Assembly (NCBI GenBank): GCA_041685115.1
Contig: JAWLGK010000004.1
Coordinates: 62,001 to 126,000, forward strand
Length of the DNA: 64,000 bases
Direction: 5' to 3'
Source: JALOAT01 sp041685115
Lineage (GTDB): Bacteria; Pseudomonadota; Gammaproteobacteria; Thiohalomonadales; Thiohalomonadaceae
In this document: in pieces, positions 17,240-25,859 of the stretch
Layout of the letters: each line of letters begins with the position of its first letter
How positions within the stretch are numbered: position 1 is the stretch's first letter
Made by a program: the position numbers and the translations under genes
Notes under the pieces: generated by a model
Seen by the model: the letters and a program-made list of their open reading frames with translations, nothing else
Database searches by the model: none
What the model was told of the DNA's origin: nothing

Positions 17240-17657
17240 AGAACTCTTCCTGCTTGGGAAAGTCATAGACACGACACCCGGTGGCCGCCTCGATTTCACC
17301 GATCACTTCGCCGACGCGTTCCGGCGTTTCCGTGGCGAGCACAAACCACATGTTGAGCACGTGCTCGCGGGCATAGTTGTGTGCGACCTCCACGAATGAA
17401 TTGACGATGTCCGCCACATCGTCATAGCGTTCCGGCGGCGCCGACAAGGCGGCCAAGGTCAAGCCGCCGCCCAGCCTTTCCGCATGGAACAAGGGACCGA
17501 AGCGCGTCATAAGTCCCTCATCCCGCAGCCGCTGCAGGCGCCCGAGCAGCTCGTCTTCCGTCACGCCCATGGTCTCGGCCATGGCAAGAAAGGGTTGCTC
17601 GCAGATGGGTATGCCATGCTGCATCTCATTCATTATCCGGCGGTCCAGGTCATCCAT
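17214..17657 (-). CDS. nirG: NirG, siroheme decarboxylase subunit
   Basis: 147 residues, MDDLDRRIMNEMQHGIPICE at the N-terminus with an AsnC-type helix-turn-helix (to about residue 50), then the effector-like domain with NYAREHVLNMWFVLATETPE. The pattern NYxREHxxNxWFV is shared with the NirD half of NirDL. It overlaps nirDL by 8 bases and nirH by 26, so it belongs firmly to the operon. With NirDL and NirH it makes the complete siroheme decarboxylase set. The assignment to G rather than D rests on gene order and NirD-type similarity. Confidence 0.9.
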   Translation of the reverse strand: MDDLDRRIMNEMQHGIPICEQPFLAMAETMGVTEDELLGRLQRLRDEGLMTRFGPLFHAERLGGGLTLAALSAPPERYDDVADIVNSFVEVAHNYAREHVLNMWFVLATETPERVGEVIGEIEAATGCRVYDFPKQEEFYVGLHFSV

Positions 17658-18711
17658 GATTCACCATCACTTTCTGGACCATCGCGGTGCTGCTGACATA
17701 GTGGGCGCCTCGCTGTTTGAAGCGGCGTGTGCTGAATAACAAGGCGCGGGATATATCGTGGAGCCCAGCGTCCGATACCAGTGTGTGCACCCGTGCTTCC
17801 ACTTCGGGACGGTTCTTGCCATGGATCATGCAAAACAGGTTGTAATTCCACTCTGGAGGACTGCGCCGCCGGCGGTAGCACAGGGTCACGAAGTCGTAGC
17901 CGCTTAGCCGGGCACCCAGCGCACTCACCTCATCGTCCGGCACATCCCACACCACCATGCCATTGGCGCGATATCCCAGCTCACGGTGTCGCACCACGAT
18001 ACCGAGCCGCCCGATGGTGCCATCATCCAGCCACTCGCCGATGCGCTCGCACACCTGCCACTCCGTCAAGTTCGCTGCGTACCCCACGGCGGCGAAAGGC
18101 CGCGGCACCAGCGGCAGGCCATCCTGAATAGCCGCGACCAGGTGTTGATCCACCGACCCTCGGATGGAGGTGGGGCAGCGCACCCGCTCACTGGTCGTGG
18201 TGCGCGCCGCCCCCGCCAAGGCGGCGCTGTGGGTGTCCTGCCGCAAAGGGAAACCCAGATCGATGTGATAGGCCTCAAGCATGGGTAGCGAAATGACCGT
18301 CAGTCCAGAGCGCGCCTCGATGTCTTCGAGCACGGATGCGAGATGCACGTCATCGGCAGCAGTGACCACGAACCAGAGGTTGAAGCGGTGTTCGCGTTCA
18401 TAGTTGTGGTTTACTTCCGGGTAGGCACTGACCAGTGCCGCCACTTCTTCCAGCAATGGCTTGGGCACCGCCATGGCTGCCAACGTACTACAGCCCACAC
18501 GATGAGGGCGGAACACCGGTCCCACACGACTGATGATGCCCGCGCCCTTGAGCCGTTGCAGCGCCGTGATGACACCGGATTCGTTGCTTCCAACACGCTC
18601 CGCCATGGCCGCGAAGGGACGTGCCACAATGGGCACACCGTGCTGAAAGTTATCCAGCAGCTTGCGCTCAAGGTTATGAAGTCTGTTATCCACTGCATCA
18701 CCGGCTTCCAT
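17650..18711 (-). CDS. nirDL: NirDL fusion, siroheme decarboxylase
   Basis: 353 residues that contain two complete AsnC-like modules. Residues 1-150 are NirD-like (NYEREHRFNLWFVVTAADD), then a linker of about 35 residues (SAALAGAARTTTSERV), and residues 185-353 are NirL-like (PEWNYNLFCMIHGKNRPEVE). Fused NirDL is known from Pseudomonas stutzeri and several others. It decarboxylates the acetate side chains of siroheme together with NirG and NirH. It starts 34 bases after nirF and overlaps nirG by 8 bases. Confidence 0.93.
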   Translation of the reverse strand: MEAGDAVDNRLHNLERKLLDNFQHGVPIVARPFAAMAERVGSNESGVITALQRLKGAGIISRVGPVFRPHRVGCSTLAAMAVPKPLLEEVAALVSAYPEVNHNYEREHRFNLWFVVTAADDVHLASVLEDIEARSGLTVISLPMLEAYHIDLGFPLRQDTHSAALAGAARTTTSERVRCPTSIRGSVDQHLVAAIQDGLPLVPRPFAAVGYAANLTEWQVCERIGEWLDDGTIGRLGIVVRHRELGYRANGMVVWDVPDDEVSALGARLSGYDFVTLCYRRRRSPPEWNYNLFCMIHGKNRPEVEARVHTLVSDAGLHDISRALLFSTRRFKQRGAHYVSSTAMVQKVMVNHG

Positions 18712-18745
18712 CGCTCCCTCCTTGACAAAATGCGCTATGCAAGGC

Positions 18746-19987
18746 TCACAGGCCTATCCGATGCGCACGCGCCGTAAAAAATATTCCGCTCGGACTCTGC
18801 GCCGGCAGCGCGGCCAGTTCCTCAAACGTGGCTGTGTCGTAGACCTTGGCCTTGTGGTCGTCGCGCAAAGACATCCAAATGTGTTCCCCCCGCGGCGTGA
18901 ACTCCATGTGCAACACTGCGTTCCCGGGCTGAAGCGTCTTGATCACCTGCATGGCGGCCGTATCGATGACCTGCACCGTGCCGTTTTTCGGATAGGCGAA
19001 GCTCACCCATACGTGGCGACCATCCGGTCGCCCCATCACGAACACCGGCTGACCCTGCACCGGGATGCGGCCAGCCTCCTGCCATGTCCTGCGGTCGACC
19101 ACGAGCACCTCGTGGCGACCTACGGCGGGCAGAAAGGCGTAGTCACCGGCGACTGCCCAACCACGTAGGTGCGGCATCTTGTAGACCGGACGCGGGTCCT
19201 CGCCGCGGCCATAGCCTGAGAGAATCCGCTGTGGTCCGGCATCGAGGTTCCACAAATCGAGCATCACGATACCGTCTTCGCCGAACAGGCCCGCCAGGTA
19301 ATGCCGACCGTCTGGTGTGATCAGTGCATCGTAGGGAAAGCGGCCCACATCCTTGAAGCGGCGGATCGCCGGATTGCCGGGATCGGTCAGATCGGCTACC
19401 CAGATCTCGCCCGCGTCGTAAAGCGAGAACACAAAGCGTTCGCCCGGCGCATCGGCGAGGCCGACCACCTTGGAGCGTCCACCGCTGTATTCGGCAGGAA
19501 TATCTGCCAGTAATTCGAGCGTCTCCGCGTCGAAAATCTTCACGCCACCGGGCTCATAGTTGGCCACGGCGAGCAGACGCCCGCTCTGCGATATGGAGCC
19601 GCCGATGCTGTTGCCGGCCTGGATTACCCGAGCCACCACGCGTTCATTCAGCAAGTCGATCTTGGTCAAGCCGCCGTCGCGGCCAAACACGAACGCATGA
19701 CGTTCGTCGCGTGAAAACACCATGGAGGCATGGGACAGGTCGCCGAGACCGTCGATTGCACCCACACGACGCCGGGTGCTTGTATTCACCACCACCACGC
19801 TGCCTGTCGCCCGCTCCACCACTACACCGAGATCGCCCGTGCCGCGCACGGAGGCACAGGCGCTCAACAGCAGAGGCGCAATTATCGCCGCCATCCATGC
19901 AGCCCAGCGTGCGCGCGTACCGCCAGTGAACTCGCGCGGCCTGTGCTGTGGCTTCTCAATCGCTTGAGCGTGTCGTCCGTCATTCAT
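18746..19987 (-). CDS. nirF: NirF, heme d1 biosynthesis propeller protein
   Basis: 413 residues, a lipoprotein by sequence: a positively charged N-terminus, hydrophobic WAAWMAAIIAPLLLSAC with the lipobox Cys at about 44, then a beta-propeller domain with repeated blades (LLAVANYEPGGVKIFDAETL, VRDRRTW-type strands) related to the d1 domain of NirS. NirF acts in the periplasm late in heme d1 assembly and interacts with NirN and NirS in Pseudomonas aeruginosa; its exact chemistry is debated. ATG 19987 has GGTGAG upstream and overlaps the nirC stop by 8 bases; a GTG at 19996 is an alternative. Confidence 0.93.
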   Translation of the reverse strand: MNDGRHAQAIEKPQHRPREFTGGTRARWAAWMAAIIAPLLLSACASVRGTGDLGVVVERATGSVVVVNTSTRRRVGAIDGLGDLSHASMVFSRDERHAFVFGRDGGLTKIDLLNERVVARVIQAGNSIGGSISQSGRLLAVANYEPGGVKIFDAETLELLADIPAEYSGGRSKVVGLADAPGERFVFSLYDAGEIWVADLTDPGNPAIRRFKDVGRFPYDALITPDGRHYLAGLFGEDGIVMLDLWNLDAGPQRILSGYGRGEDPRPVYKMPHLRGWAVAGDYAFLPAVGRHEVLVVDRRTWQEAGRIPVQGQPVFVMGRPDGRHVWVSFAYPKNGTVQVIDTAAMQVIKTLQPGNAVLHMEFTPRGEHIWMSLRDDHKAKVYDTATFEELAALPAQSPSGIFFTARAHRIGL

Positions 19988-20294
19988 GGAGCTCACCTTT
20001 CCGAAGCACCTTTACGAGCCAAGCCACCTCGGCCTCGCTGAGAATGTCGCGCCAAGGGGGCATGGGGACGCCTGCGCGGCCATTCAGAATGGTGTGTTGC
20101 AAGAATTCGTCCGGCTTACCTGCGAGTGCTTCCGGGAGCAGTGCCGGACCGAGGCCACCCTGAAGCGTCATGCCATGGCACGACCCACAATCGTGCAGGA
20201 GAAGGTGCCGCAACTCCGCCTGACGTTGTGCATCGAGTGCATTAACGCTGGCCGTTGCGAGGACACCGAGAAAAAACAGGCCCACCCGAATCAT
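19980..20294 (-). CDS. nirC: NirC, small periplasmic cytochrome c
   Basis: 104 residues. Signal peptide MIRVGLFFLGVLATASVNA, heme motif CGSCH at 36-40 and probable axial Met in GVPMPPW. NirC is the class I cytochrome that can donate electrons to NirS and is also proposed to serve heme d1 maturation. It lies between nirS and nirF; the 54-base gap from nirS holds a 12-bp hairpin, while its end overlaps nirF by 8 bases. Confidence 0.92.
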   Translation of the reverse strand: MIRVGLFFLGVLATASVNALDAQRQAELRHLLLHDCGSCHGMTLQGGLGPALLPEALAGKPDEFLQHTILNGRAGVPMPPWRDILSEAEVAWLVKVLRKGELHE

Positions 20295-20314
20295 GAAACC
20301 GCCCTCCGTGGAAG

Positions 20315-20341
20315 CTCGGGGCGGGCAGTGCCCGCCCCGAG
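20315..20341. terminator. 12-bp perfect hairpin between nirS and nirC
   Basis: CTCGGGGCGGGC (20315-20326) and GCCCGCCCCGAG (20330-20341) pair perfectly over an AGT loop, 7 bases after the nirS stop and 20 bases before nirC. It has no T-run, so partial termination or protection of the nirS mRNA end is more likely than full termination. Confidence 0.7.
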
Positions 20342-20348
20342 TTCACCA

Positions 20349-22070
20349 TCAATAGACGTCGTGCTGGGTGTTGTAGAGATTGAACTTGCCCGTGGGCGTC
20401 ACCAGGCGCTTGTCCTTGATGACCTTCTTCAGGGTAAGCGTCTTGTCATCCAGGACGACAATGGCCGATTGCTGTTCCTTGCCATTCCAGACCGAGAACC
20501 ACACTTCGTCACCGCGCGTATTGAACTCAGGCTGCACCACGCGCTTCGGTCCTTCACCCAAGTCGGCCCATTCCGCGATGGGAAGTACCTTGAACCCGGC
20601 GTCCAGGTTCTTGATGTCGAACACCGCCACCGATTGGCTGATACCAGCATCCGGGTTCAACGGCGTATCCACGTACAAGTGGCGGGACTTGGGATGGGTC
20701 TTGATGAACAGCGACCCGCCACCCTGGCCTGCGAGGGTACGTACGACCTTCCAGGCATTCTTCTTGTGCCCCTTCGGATCGGTACCGATGAGCGTGATCT
20801 TCTCGTCGCCCAGGTCGCTGGTGGCCCACACCGGCCCATGCTTCGGATCGATGAAGTTGGCGCCACGACCGGGATGCGGGATCTCACCCACGTCCACCAG
20901 GGCCGCCAGCTTCGATTCCTTGGAATCGATGACGGCGATCTTGTTGGACTTGTTCGCTGCCGTGATGAAGTAGCGGTGCGAGGAGTCCCAACCGCCATCA
21001 TGCAGGAATGGCGCAGCCGCGATGTTGGTGGTCCTCATGTTCTTGATGTCGGAATAATCCACCATCAACACATTGCCGGTTTCCTTCACGTTGACGATGA
21101 ATTCCGGCTTCTCGTGCGACGAGACGATCGCGGCGACACGAGGCTCCGGATGGAACTCCTGTGTATCCACCGTCATGCCGCGTGTACCGACGATCTTCAA
21201 CGGTTCGAGTGTTTCACCCTTCATGATCACGAACTGCGGCGGCCAATAGCTGCCGGCGATCGCGTACTTGTCTTCCCATCCCTTGTACTTGGAGGTTTCT
21301 ACCGAACGTGCTTCCAGGCCAACCTTGATGGTCGCAACGTTGTCCGGCTTTTTCATCCAGAGGTCGATCAGATTGATCTTCGCGTCACGCCCGATTACGT
21401 AGAGGTAGCGTCCCGACGCGGAAATACGCGAGATGTGCACGGCATAACCCGTGTCGATGATGCTGATGATCTTCTTGGAGTCGCCATCGATCAGCGCGAT
21501 TTGTCCGGCGTCGCGCAACGTCACCGAGAAGACGTTATCGAGGTTGTAGCTGTTCATCTTCTTGGTGGGACGCTTTTCAGGCGGAATGAGGACGTTCCAG
21601 CTCGCCTTCATTTCCTTCATGCCGTACTCGGGCGGTTGCGGCGGCTCGTGCTGAATGAAGCGCGCCATCAGATTCACATCCTCGGCCGACAACTGGCCGG
21701 AAGTGCCCCAGTTGGGCATACCGGCAGGCGAGCCGTAATTGATGAAAAGCTGCAGATAATCGAGGCTCTTCGGCATCGTGACGTCCGGTGTCAGCGGCTT
21801 GCCGGTAGCCCCTTTGCGCAGGACGCCATGGCAACCCGCGCAACGCTCGAAATAGATGGTCTTGGCCCGCTCGAATTCGGCTGCCGTCATCGGTGGAGCC
21901 TTCGGTGCGCCCCCACCGACCGCCTCGGGCGGCACCGCGGAAGGTGCGCCCTCGTACAACCCCTTTGTTTCATCCGTATGTCCATCTTGCGCGAACGCGT
22001 GCCCACCTAACAGCAAAAAGGTGGTCGCCGCGGCAATCGCGCATTTCTCAAACCTACTCTTTCTCTCCAT
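20349..22070 (-). CDS. nirS: Cytochrome cd1 nitrite reductase
   Basis: 573 residues, reducing nitrite to nitric oxide in the periplasm. Signal peptide (AIAAATTFLLLGGHAFAQ), a cytochrome c domain with CAGCH (Cys77, Cys80, His81), and an eight-bladed d1 propeller. The two d1-pocket histidines are visible in LHDGGWDSSHRYF (near 356) and PHPGRGANF (near 399), as in the Pseudomonas and Paracoccus enzymes. The C-terminus ends in the typical GKFNLYNTQHDVY. It is first in the operon, preceded by an FNR/DNR-type box, and separated from nirC by a strong hairpin. All key residues appear intact. Confidence 0.98.
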   Translation of the reverse strand: MERKSRFEKCAIAAATTFLLLGGHAFAQDGHTDETKGLYEGAPSAVPPEAVGGGAPKAPPMTAAEFERAKTIYFERCAGCHGVLRKGATGKPLTPDVTMPKSLDYLQLFINYGSPAGMPNWGTSGQLSAEDVNLMARFIQHEPPQPPEYGMKEMKASWNVLIPPEKRPTKKMNSYNLDNVFSVTLRDAGQIALIDGDSKKIISIIDTGYAVHISRISASGRYLYVIGRDAKINLIDLWMKKPDNVATIKVGLEARSVETSKYKGWEDKYAIAGSYWPPQFVIMKGETLEPLKIVGTRGMTVDTQEFHPEPRVAAIVSSHEKPEFIVNVKETGNVLMVDYSDIKNMRTTNIAAAPFLHDGGWDSSHRYFITAANKSNKIAVIDSKESKLAALVDVGEIPHPGRGANFIDPKHGPVWATSDLGDEKITLIGTDPKGHKKNAWKVVRTLAGQGGGSLFIKTHPKSRHLYVDTPLNPDAGISQSVAVFDIKNLDAGFKVLPIAEWADLGEGPKRVVQPEFNTRGDEVWFSVWNGKEQQSAIVVLDDKTLTLKKVIKDKRLVTPTGKFNLYNTQHDVY

Positions 22071-22153
22071 GACAAACTCTCCCCCGTAAGGTTTTATTGA
22101 GACTGAATGTTGAGCCTCGAACCCGGTTTATCGGACCGGGGCAGCCCATCGCC

Positions 22154-22167
22154 TTGATGAAAGTCAA
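22154..22167 (-). promoter_or_regulatory. FNR/DNR/NNR-type box upstream of nirS
   Basis: TTGATGAAAGTCAA matches the consensus TTGAT-N4-ATCAA with one change. It is centred 90 bases upstream of the nirS start. If it acts at -41.5, transcription starts at about 22119, and ATAAAC (22131-22126 on the minus strand) sits where a -10 element should be. This fits anaerobic or nitric-oxide-dependent activation of the nir operon. Confidence 0.75.
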
Positions 22168-22552
22168 CCCCTTAGCGAATAGGGAAAATCCTCATAACCT
22201 CAAAACGGACGAGGAAACGTGAGTCCTGGGGCTAACCGCAAGGATTTCGGGCTATTGCGCCAGGAGGAGGCGGCGCCAGTGTCTTGCCAGCGGTTCTGGA
22301 TAGCTGGCGACGGATTTGGACAAGGTCGAATGATTCCGAGGTGCTGGCCGCCCGTTCAGGGAAGGCGCCCCGCCCTGGGTTATCGGTGGGTACCCGAGCA
22401 AAAGAAAATTCGGGGGCGTGAAGTGTCGTGGCAGGGCTACTCTGTAGCAAGGAGTGATTGTCGTGACCGGACGTGTTCACTGGAGTGATCGCCACACGTC
22501 CGCTGATGAGCCGGGCAAGCTGGCATTTCAAACTGAGAGGGAGCACGACGCC

Positions 22553-22732
22553 ATGGCCTTGAATATCTCGTCCGCCACCAAACTCAAGCTCGCCGGAAAG
22601 ACCACCAAAGCCAAAATGGAGGTGCTCGCACCACTCTACTGGCGCCGCTACCAGAAGGTGGCGATCCCCGCTGCGGCGGGGACGGCATTGGCCATCTCCG
22701 GTCTGGTATTTGCCTGGAAGCGACTGCATTAA
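22553..22732 (+). CDS. Small single-span membrane protein, unknown
   Basis: 59 residues: a basic amphipathic first half (KLKLAGKTTKAKMEVLAPLY) and one membrane segment (VAIPAAAGTALAISGLVFAW) with a basic end (KRLH). ATG 22553 follows GAGGGAG by about 9 bases. The frame is open upstream, and a GTG at 22463 with AAGGAG 8 bases before it would add 30 residues. I do not recognise a family. It faces away from nirS across about 480 bases, so co-regulation with nir is conceivable but not shown. Confidence 0.5.
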   Translation: MALNISSATKLKLAGKTTKAKMEVLAPLYWRRYQKVAIPAAAGTALAISGLVFAWKRLH

Positions 22733-23037
22733 CCACCCGTTTTTCCCCAACGTACCGTCATGGGAACCCTTCCGGCTTGGCTCGGGCGAGGCCGGAGGGG
22801 TCGTAATAAACCTGTCGGTGCAAGCCGCTGCGTTTCTCTTGCCGCAGTGCTACGATATCCCGCGATAGACCTTTCGTTACCCCGCCAGCCGGAGGCTTGA
22901 TGGACCTTGTCATCAGCGCCGGCCTGCAAGCTCACTAAGCGCAGGCCCGGCAGTCTCAACACCTTTTCCGTTACGACTGTGGCGGTGCTTTTGTGCGCCT
23001 CCACGCCCTGACGAACTCGTTGAGAGGATGACATCCC
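22733..23037. other. Gap upstream of rsgA, one weak hairpin
   Basis: 305 bases. CTTCCGGC and GCCGGAGG near 22769-22797 can form a hairpin after the small membrane-protein gene. No gene or clear promoter was found; the long minus-strand frame here is Arg/Gly-rich and not credible. Confidence 0.45.
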
Positions 23038-24090
23038 GTGTCTATCGATTTTTCACGCCTCCTTACCCTCGGCTGGAGCAACTTTTTCCTCGGACAACTT
23101 CCCCTCGATCGGCTCGATACCGTCCACCCTGCGCGGGTGATACGCGTCGAGCGCAGCGGCTATCGCGTCGCCACGACCGACGGGGAAATGCTGGTAACCC
23201 TGGCCGGACGTTTCCAATATCAGCACGCTGACGAACGGCCAACGGTGGGCGACTGGGTGCTGTTACAGCAGGACGCACCCGTCATCATTGAATGCCTCCT
23301 GCGCCGCACGTTGCTCACCCGGCGTCAGTCCGGTGGCATCGACAGCCAGGCCATCGCCGCCAACGTCGATCTGCTGCTGGTAGTGAGCGGCCTCGACGCC
23401 GAATTCAATCTACATCGCATCGAACGCTATCTGGTGATGGCCGCACAGGCGGGTGTGACGCCCCTGGTGATCTTGACCAAGCAGGACCTGGCGGAAAATG
23501 CCGAGGCCGCCGTGGAACAGGTACGAGCACGGCTCCCCGCGGGCGCCGACGTGATGAGCGTCGACGCCCGGCGCGATCCCTTGTCCGAGCGCCTCGCCCC
23601 ATGGCTCAGCACCGGCACCACGCTGGTCGTGGTCGGCTCCTCCGGGGTCGGGAAGTCGACGCTCGTGAACAATCTCGCCGGCGTCGAGGTGCAGTCGACC
23701 GGCGAGACACGTCACGATGCCAAGGGCCGCCACACCACCACCGCACGCGCGCTGATCCGCTTGCCGGGTGGGGCATGCATCATCGACGTACCGGGCATGC
23801 GCGAGGTCGGACTCACAACGGAGGGAGGCACAAACGCGCAGTTTCGCTCCATCGCAGACCTGACGCCCGCCTGCCGATTCATCGACTGCACCCACGAGGA
23901 GGAACCCGGCTGCGCCGTGCGCGCTGCCGTCGAGCGCGGCGAACTGGCAGAGGACGTCTGGGCCCACTACCTGAAACTGCGCGCCGAAGAACGTCATCAC
24001 GTTGCCGAGCACGAGCGGCGCCGGCGCGAGCGCGCGTTCGGCAAGATGGTGCGTTCCGCACTGGCGACCAAGCAACGCTCGGGGCAGTAA
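23038..24090 (+). CDS. rsgA: Ribosome small-subunit GTPase RsgA
   Basis: 350 residues, the circularly permuted GTPase that checks 30S subunit maturation. An OB-fold domain (about 30-95) precedes the permuted GTPase with TKQD (G4, near 146), GSSGVGKST (G1, near 199) and DVPGM (G3, near 250), and a zinc site CRFIDCTHEEEPGC (near 279-292). A basic helical C-terminus (ERRRRERAFGKM) completes it. The start is GTG. The N-terminus GWSNFFLGQL resembles RsgA proteins of the longer type seen in gammaproteobacteria. Monocistronic by position. Confidence 0.95.
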   Translation: MSIDFSRLLTLGWSNFFLGQLPLDRLDTVHPARVIRVERSGYRVATTDGEMLVTLAGRFQYQHADERPTVGDWVLLQQDAPVIIECLLRRTLLTRRQSGGIDSQAIAANVDLLLVVSGLDAEFNLHRIERYLVMAAQAGVTPLVILTKQDLAENAEAAVEQVRARLPAGADVMSVDARRDPLSERLAPWLSTGTTLVVVGSSGVGKSTLVNNLAGVEVQSTGETRHDAKGRHTTTARALIRLPGGACIIDVPGMREVGLTTEGGTNAQFRSIADLTPACRFIDCTHEEEPGCAVRAAVERGELAEDVWAHYLKLRAEERHHVAEHERRRRERAFGKMVRSALATKQRSGQ

Positions 24091-24454
24091 CGGACATCTC
24101 CGGGACTGCCATCTCCGCGGCGCGGTAAACGGGCGCAGCGACGTGACCTACGGGAAATCCGTCCCGTAGGTCACGTTGGCGCGCAGTGGCTACGTGACGG
24201 CGCTGCTGCAACATGTGGCGCAGCTTGCATCCATCCGCCGACAGTGCATTGATTCTCCGATCATCCCCACCGAAAGCGGTGGCGAGCAAATAGACTACCG
24301 TCATCGCATAACGTGACGCGTGTGGCGCGACAACCCACGCGGGATGCGCGAGGACGCCGGAAGCGAGAACCGTCCGGTTCAGCGATGGCAAGCCCCCATC
24401 CGCCTCACCCCTTCCTGTCCTACACTGGCAGCAATTCACCAACGGAGAACACGC
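24091..24454. repeat. Palindromic repeat in the gap after rsgA
   Basis: ACGTGACCTACGGG (24141-24154) and CCCGTAGGTCACGT (24163-24176) form a perfect 14-bp stem with an 8-base loop. It continues into TGGCGCGCAGTGGCTACGTG, which copies the start of the 168-base unit at 4823-5540, so it belongs to the same family. The rest of the gap (24216-24454) contains no gene; the CGGAGA ribosome site of the next gene is at its end. Confidence 0.75.
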
Positions 24455-24910
24455 ATGCCCGCGAAAGATGGCCGTCCGGCAGGGATGAATTGGTTAATCC
24501 CCTACCTCACTGTCGCCGACGCCAAGGCATCACTCGATTTCTACCAGCGTGCCTTTGGATTTGAATCGGAGGGGACTGTTGCAGGTGATGACGGGCGCAT
24601 CATGCATGCCAGCATGAAATACCAGGACGCCACGGTCATCATGTTTTCGCCGGAAGCGTCCATGGGCGGGCATGACATGAAAACGCCCGCCCACATGGGC
24701 ATCGAGCTTCCCATGAACCTCTACGTCTATTGTCCCGACGTGGATGCCCTGGCCGCACGGGCGCGGGAGGCCGGTGCGGTAGTCCTGCAGGGCCCGGAAG
24801 ACATGTTCTGGGGCGATCGTTGGGTGGGGCTGCGCGACCCGGATGGTTATTTCTGGTCCTTCGCTACCAATATCGGAAGCTTTGACGCATCGAAGGTGCC
24901 GAAAGCCTGA
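24455..24910 (+). CDS. VOC (glyoxalase/bleomycin-resistance-like) family protein
   Basis: 151 residues with the two beta-alpha-beta-beta-beta modules of the vicinal-oxygen-chelate fold: IPYLTVADAKASLDFYQRAF and later LYVYCPDVDALAARAREAGA, ending in WVGLRDPDGYFWSFAT. It resembles the PhnB/YdfF-like glyoxalase subgroup. The specific reaction cannot be read from sequence; metal ligands are not obvious beyond His/Glu residues. ATG 24455 follows CGGAGA. The gap to the next, convergent gene is about 140 bases. Confidence 0.88.
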   Translation: MPAKDGRPAGMNWLIPYLTVADAKASLDFYQRAFGFESEGTVAGDDGRIMHASMKYQDATVIMFSPEASMGGHDMKTPAHMGIELPMNLYVYCPDVDALAARAREAGAVVLQGPEDMFWGDRWVGLRDPDGYFWSFATNIGSFDASKVPKA

Positions 24911-25046
24911 ATGCCTCTTATCGATCGATCCGCGCGCGGGGCTGGACTCATTTCCTTGGCTGCGATGCTTAACATCGCCGGCAGCCCTGCACTCGGAAAT
25001 GAGTCCATCTCTTTTTTACACCGCAAGGCGACGCGAAACACGTGCC

Positions 25047-25859
25047 TTATAGCAGCGTTTCATATTCCTTCAATTTCGCTTCTGCCGCCGCTTTTCGCTC
25101 CGTGGCCTCGGTCGCCTTGTGCCCGTCCGGGTGCTCGCTCAGGTAGCCGTTTATCTCGACGATGAGCGCCTCGAGGTAACGTTGTTTCAGGGCAAGCTTC
25201 TCGGCCTGCTCGTACTGCAGCCACTTCTCCTCGACATAGGCATAGGCCTGCCGGTCCTTTTCGTCTCTGGCGGCCTGCTTCCAATAATCGCTCAGCGTAC
25301 GCAGCTCGGAATTCTCGGGAAACGCGACCAGCGCATCGTCGAGGTACTGCGCCACCACCGGTGCGTCAGGCAGGTCCTTCTGACTGAAGTACTTGACCAG
25401 CTCCGCCTGCGTGTCGCCCAGCACGATGGCACCAAAGTTTTCGAACGACCACGAGCGGATCTGCAGCACGGTGCCGTCCTTTACCGCCATGTCCACCGAC
25501 AACTCGTACATGTCAGGCCTACCCAGCGGTTTGACGCTGAACTGCAGCTTGCGGATGTCTACGACAGTCTTGATAGGGCGCAGCGTCAGTTCTATCGCCG
25601 TCGGCTCGAAATCCTTCTCATACACGACCAATCTCAGTGATTCATCTCCCCGAATCACAGACGGGAGATCGTTCAGGAAATTGAACCCAACGAAACTGTA
25701 ATCACGCGCGTAAGGCGCGACTTTGACGTATCCCTCGTCCGCCGCTACGTAGATCCCGTAGCTCTCGATCTGCGTGATCGGTTTTGCCGCTACGGCCCCA
25801 CACCCAAAACTCAAAACAGCCGCGATGACAATACCGTCAACAAACCTTTTCACGTGCAT
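25047..25859 (-). CDS. Secreted hypothetical protein with a C-terminal coiled coil
   Basis: 270 residues. Signal peptide (DGIVIAAVLSFGCGAVAAKP), a beta-rich domain to about residue 150 (ESYGIYVAADEGYVKVAPYA and following strands) and a Glu/Lys/Ala-rich helical tail (about 190-270) likely to be a coiled coil. A Cys in the signal region (FGCGAVAA) is not in a good lipobox context. I recognise no family. The gene stands alone between the VOC gene and the Ca/Na exchanger, so the context gives no role. A periplasmic location is the only safe inference. Confidence 0.65.
   Translation of the reverse strand: MHVKRFVDGIVIAAVLSFGCGAVAAKPITQIESYGIYVAADEGYVKVAPYARDYSFVGFNFLNDLPSVIRGDESLRLVVYEKDFEPTAIELTLRPIKTVVDIRKLQFSVKPLGRPDMYELSVDMAVKDGTVLQIRSWSFENFGAIVLGDTQAELVKYFSQKDLPDAPVVAQYLDDALVAFPENSELRTLSDYWKQAARDEKDRQAYAYVEEKWLQYEQAEKLALKQRYLEALIVEINGYLSEHPDGHKATEATERKAAAEAKLKEYETLL

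Noticed and set aside
19986..22010. Very long plus-strand frame antisense to nirS and nirC
   Set aside because: It is the mirror of strongly conserved minus-strand genes; high GC creates such shadows.
22219..22488. Plus-strand frame of 89 codons with GAGGA before a GTG
   Set aside because: Composition is Arg/Trp/Gly-rich without structure, it overlaps the start of the small membrane gene and no family is seen.
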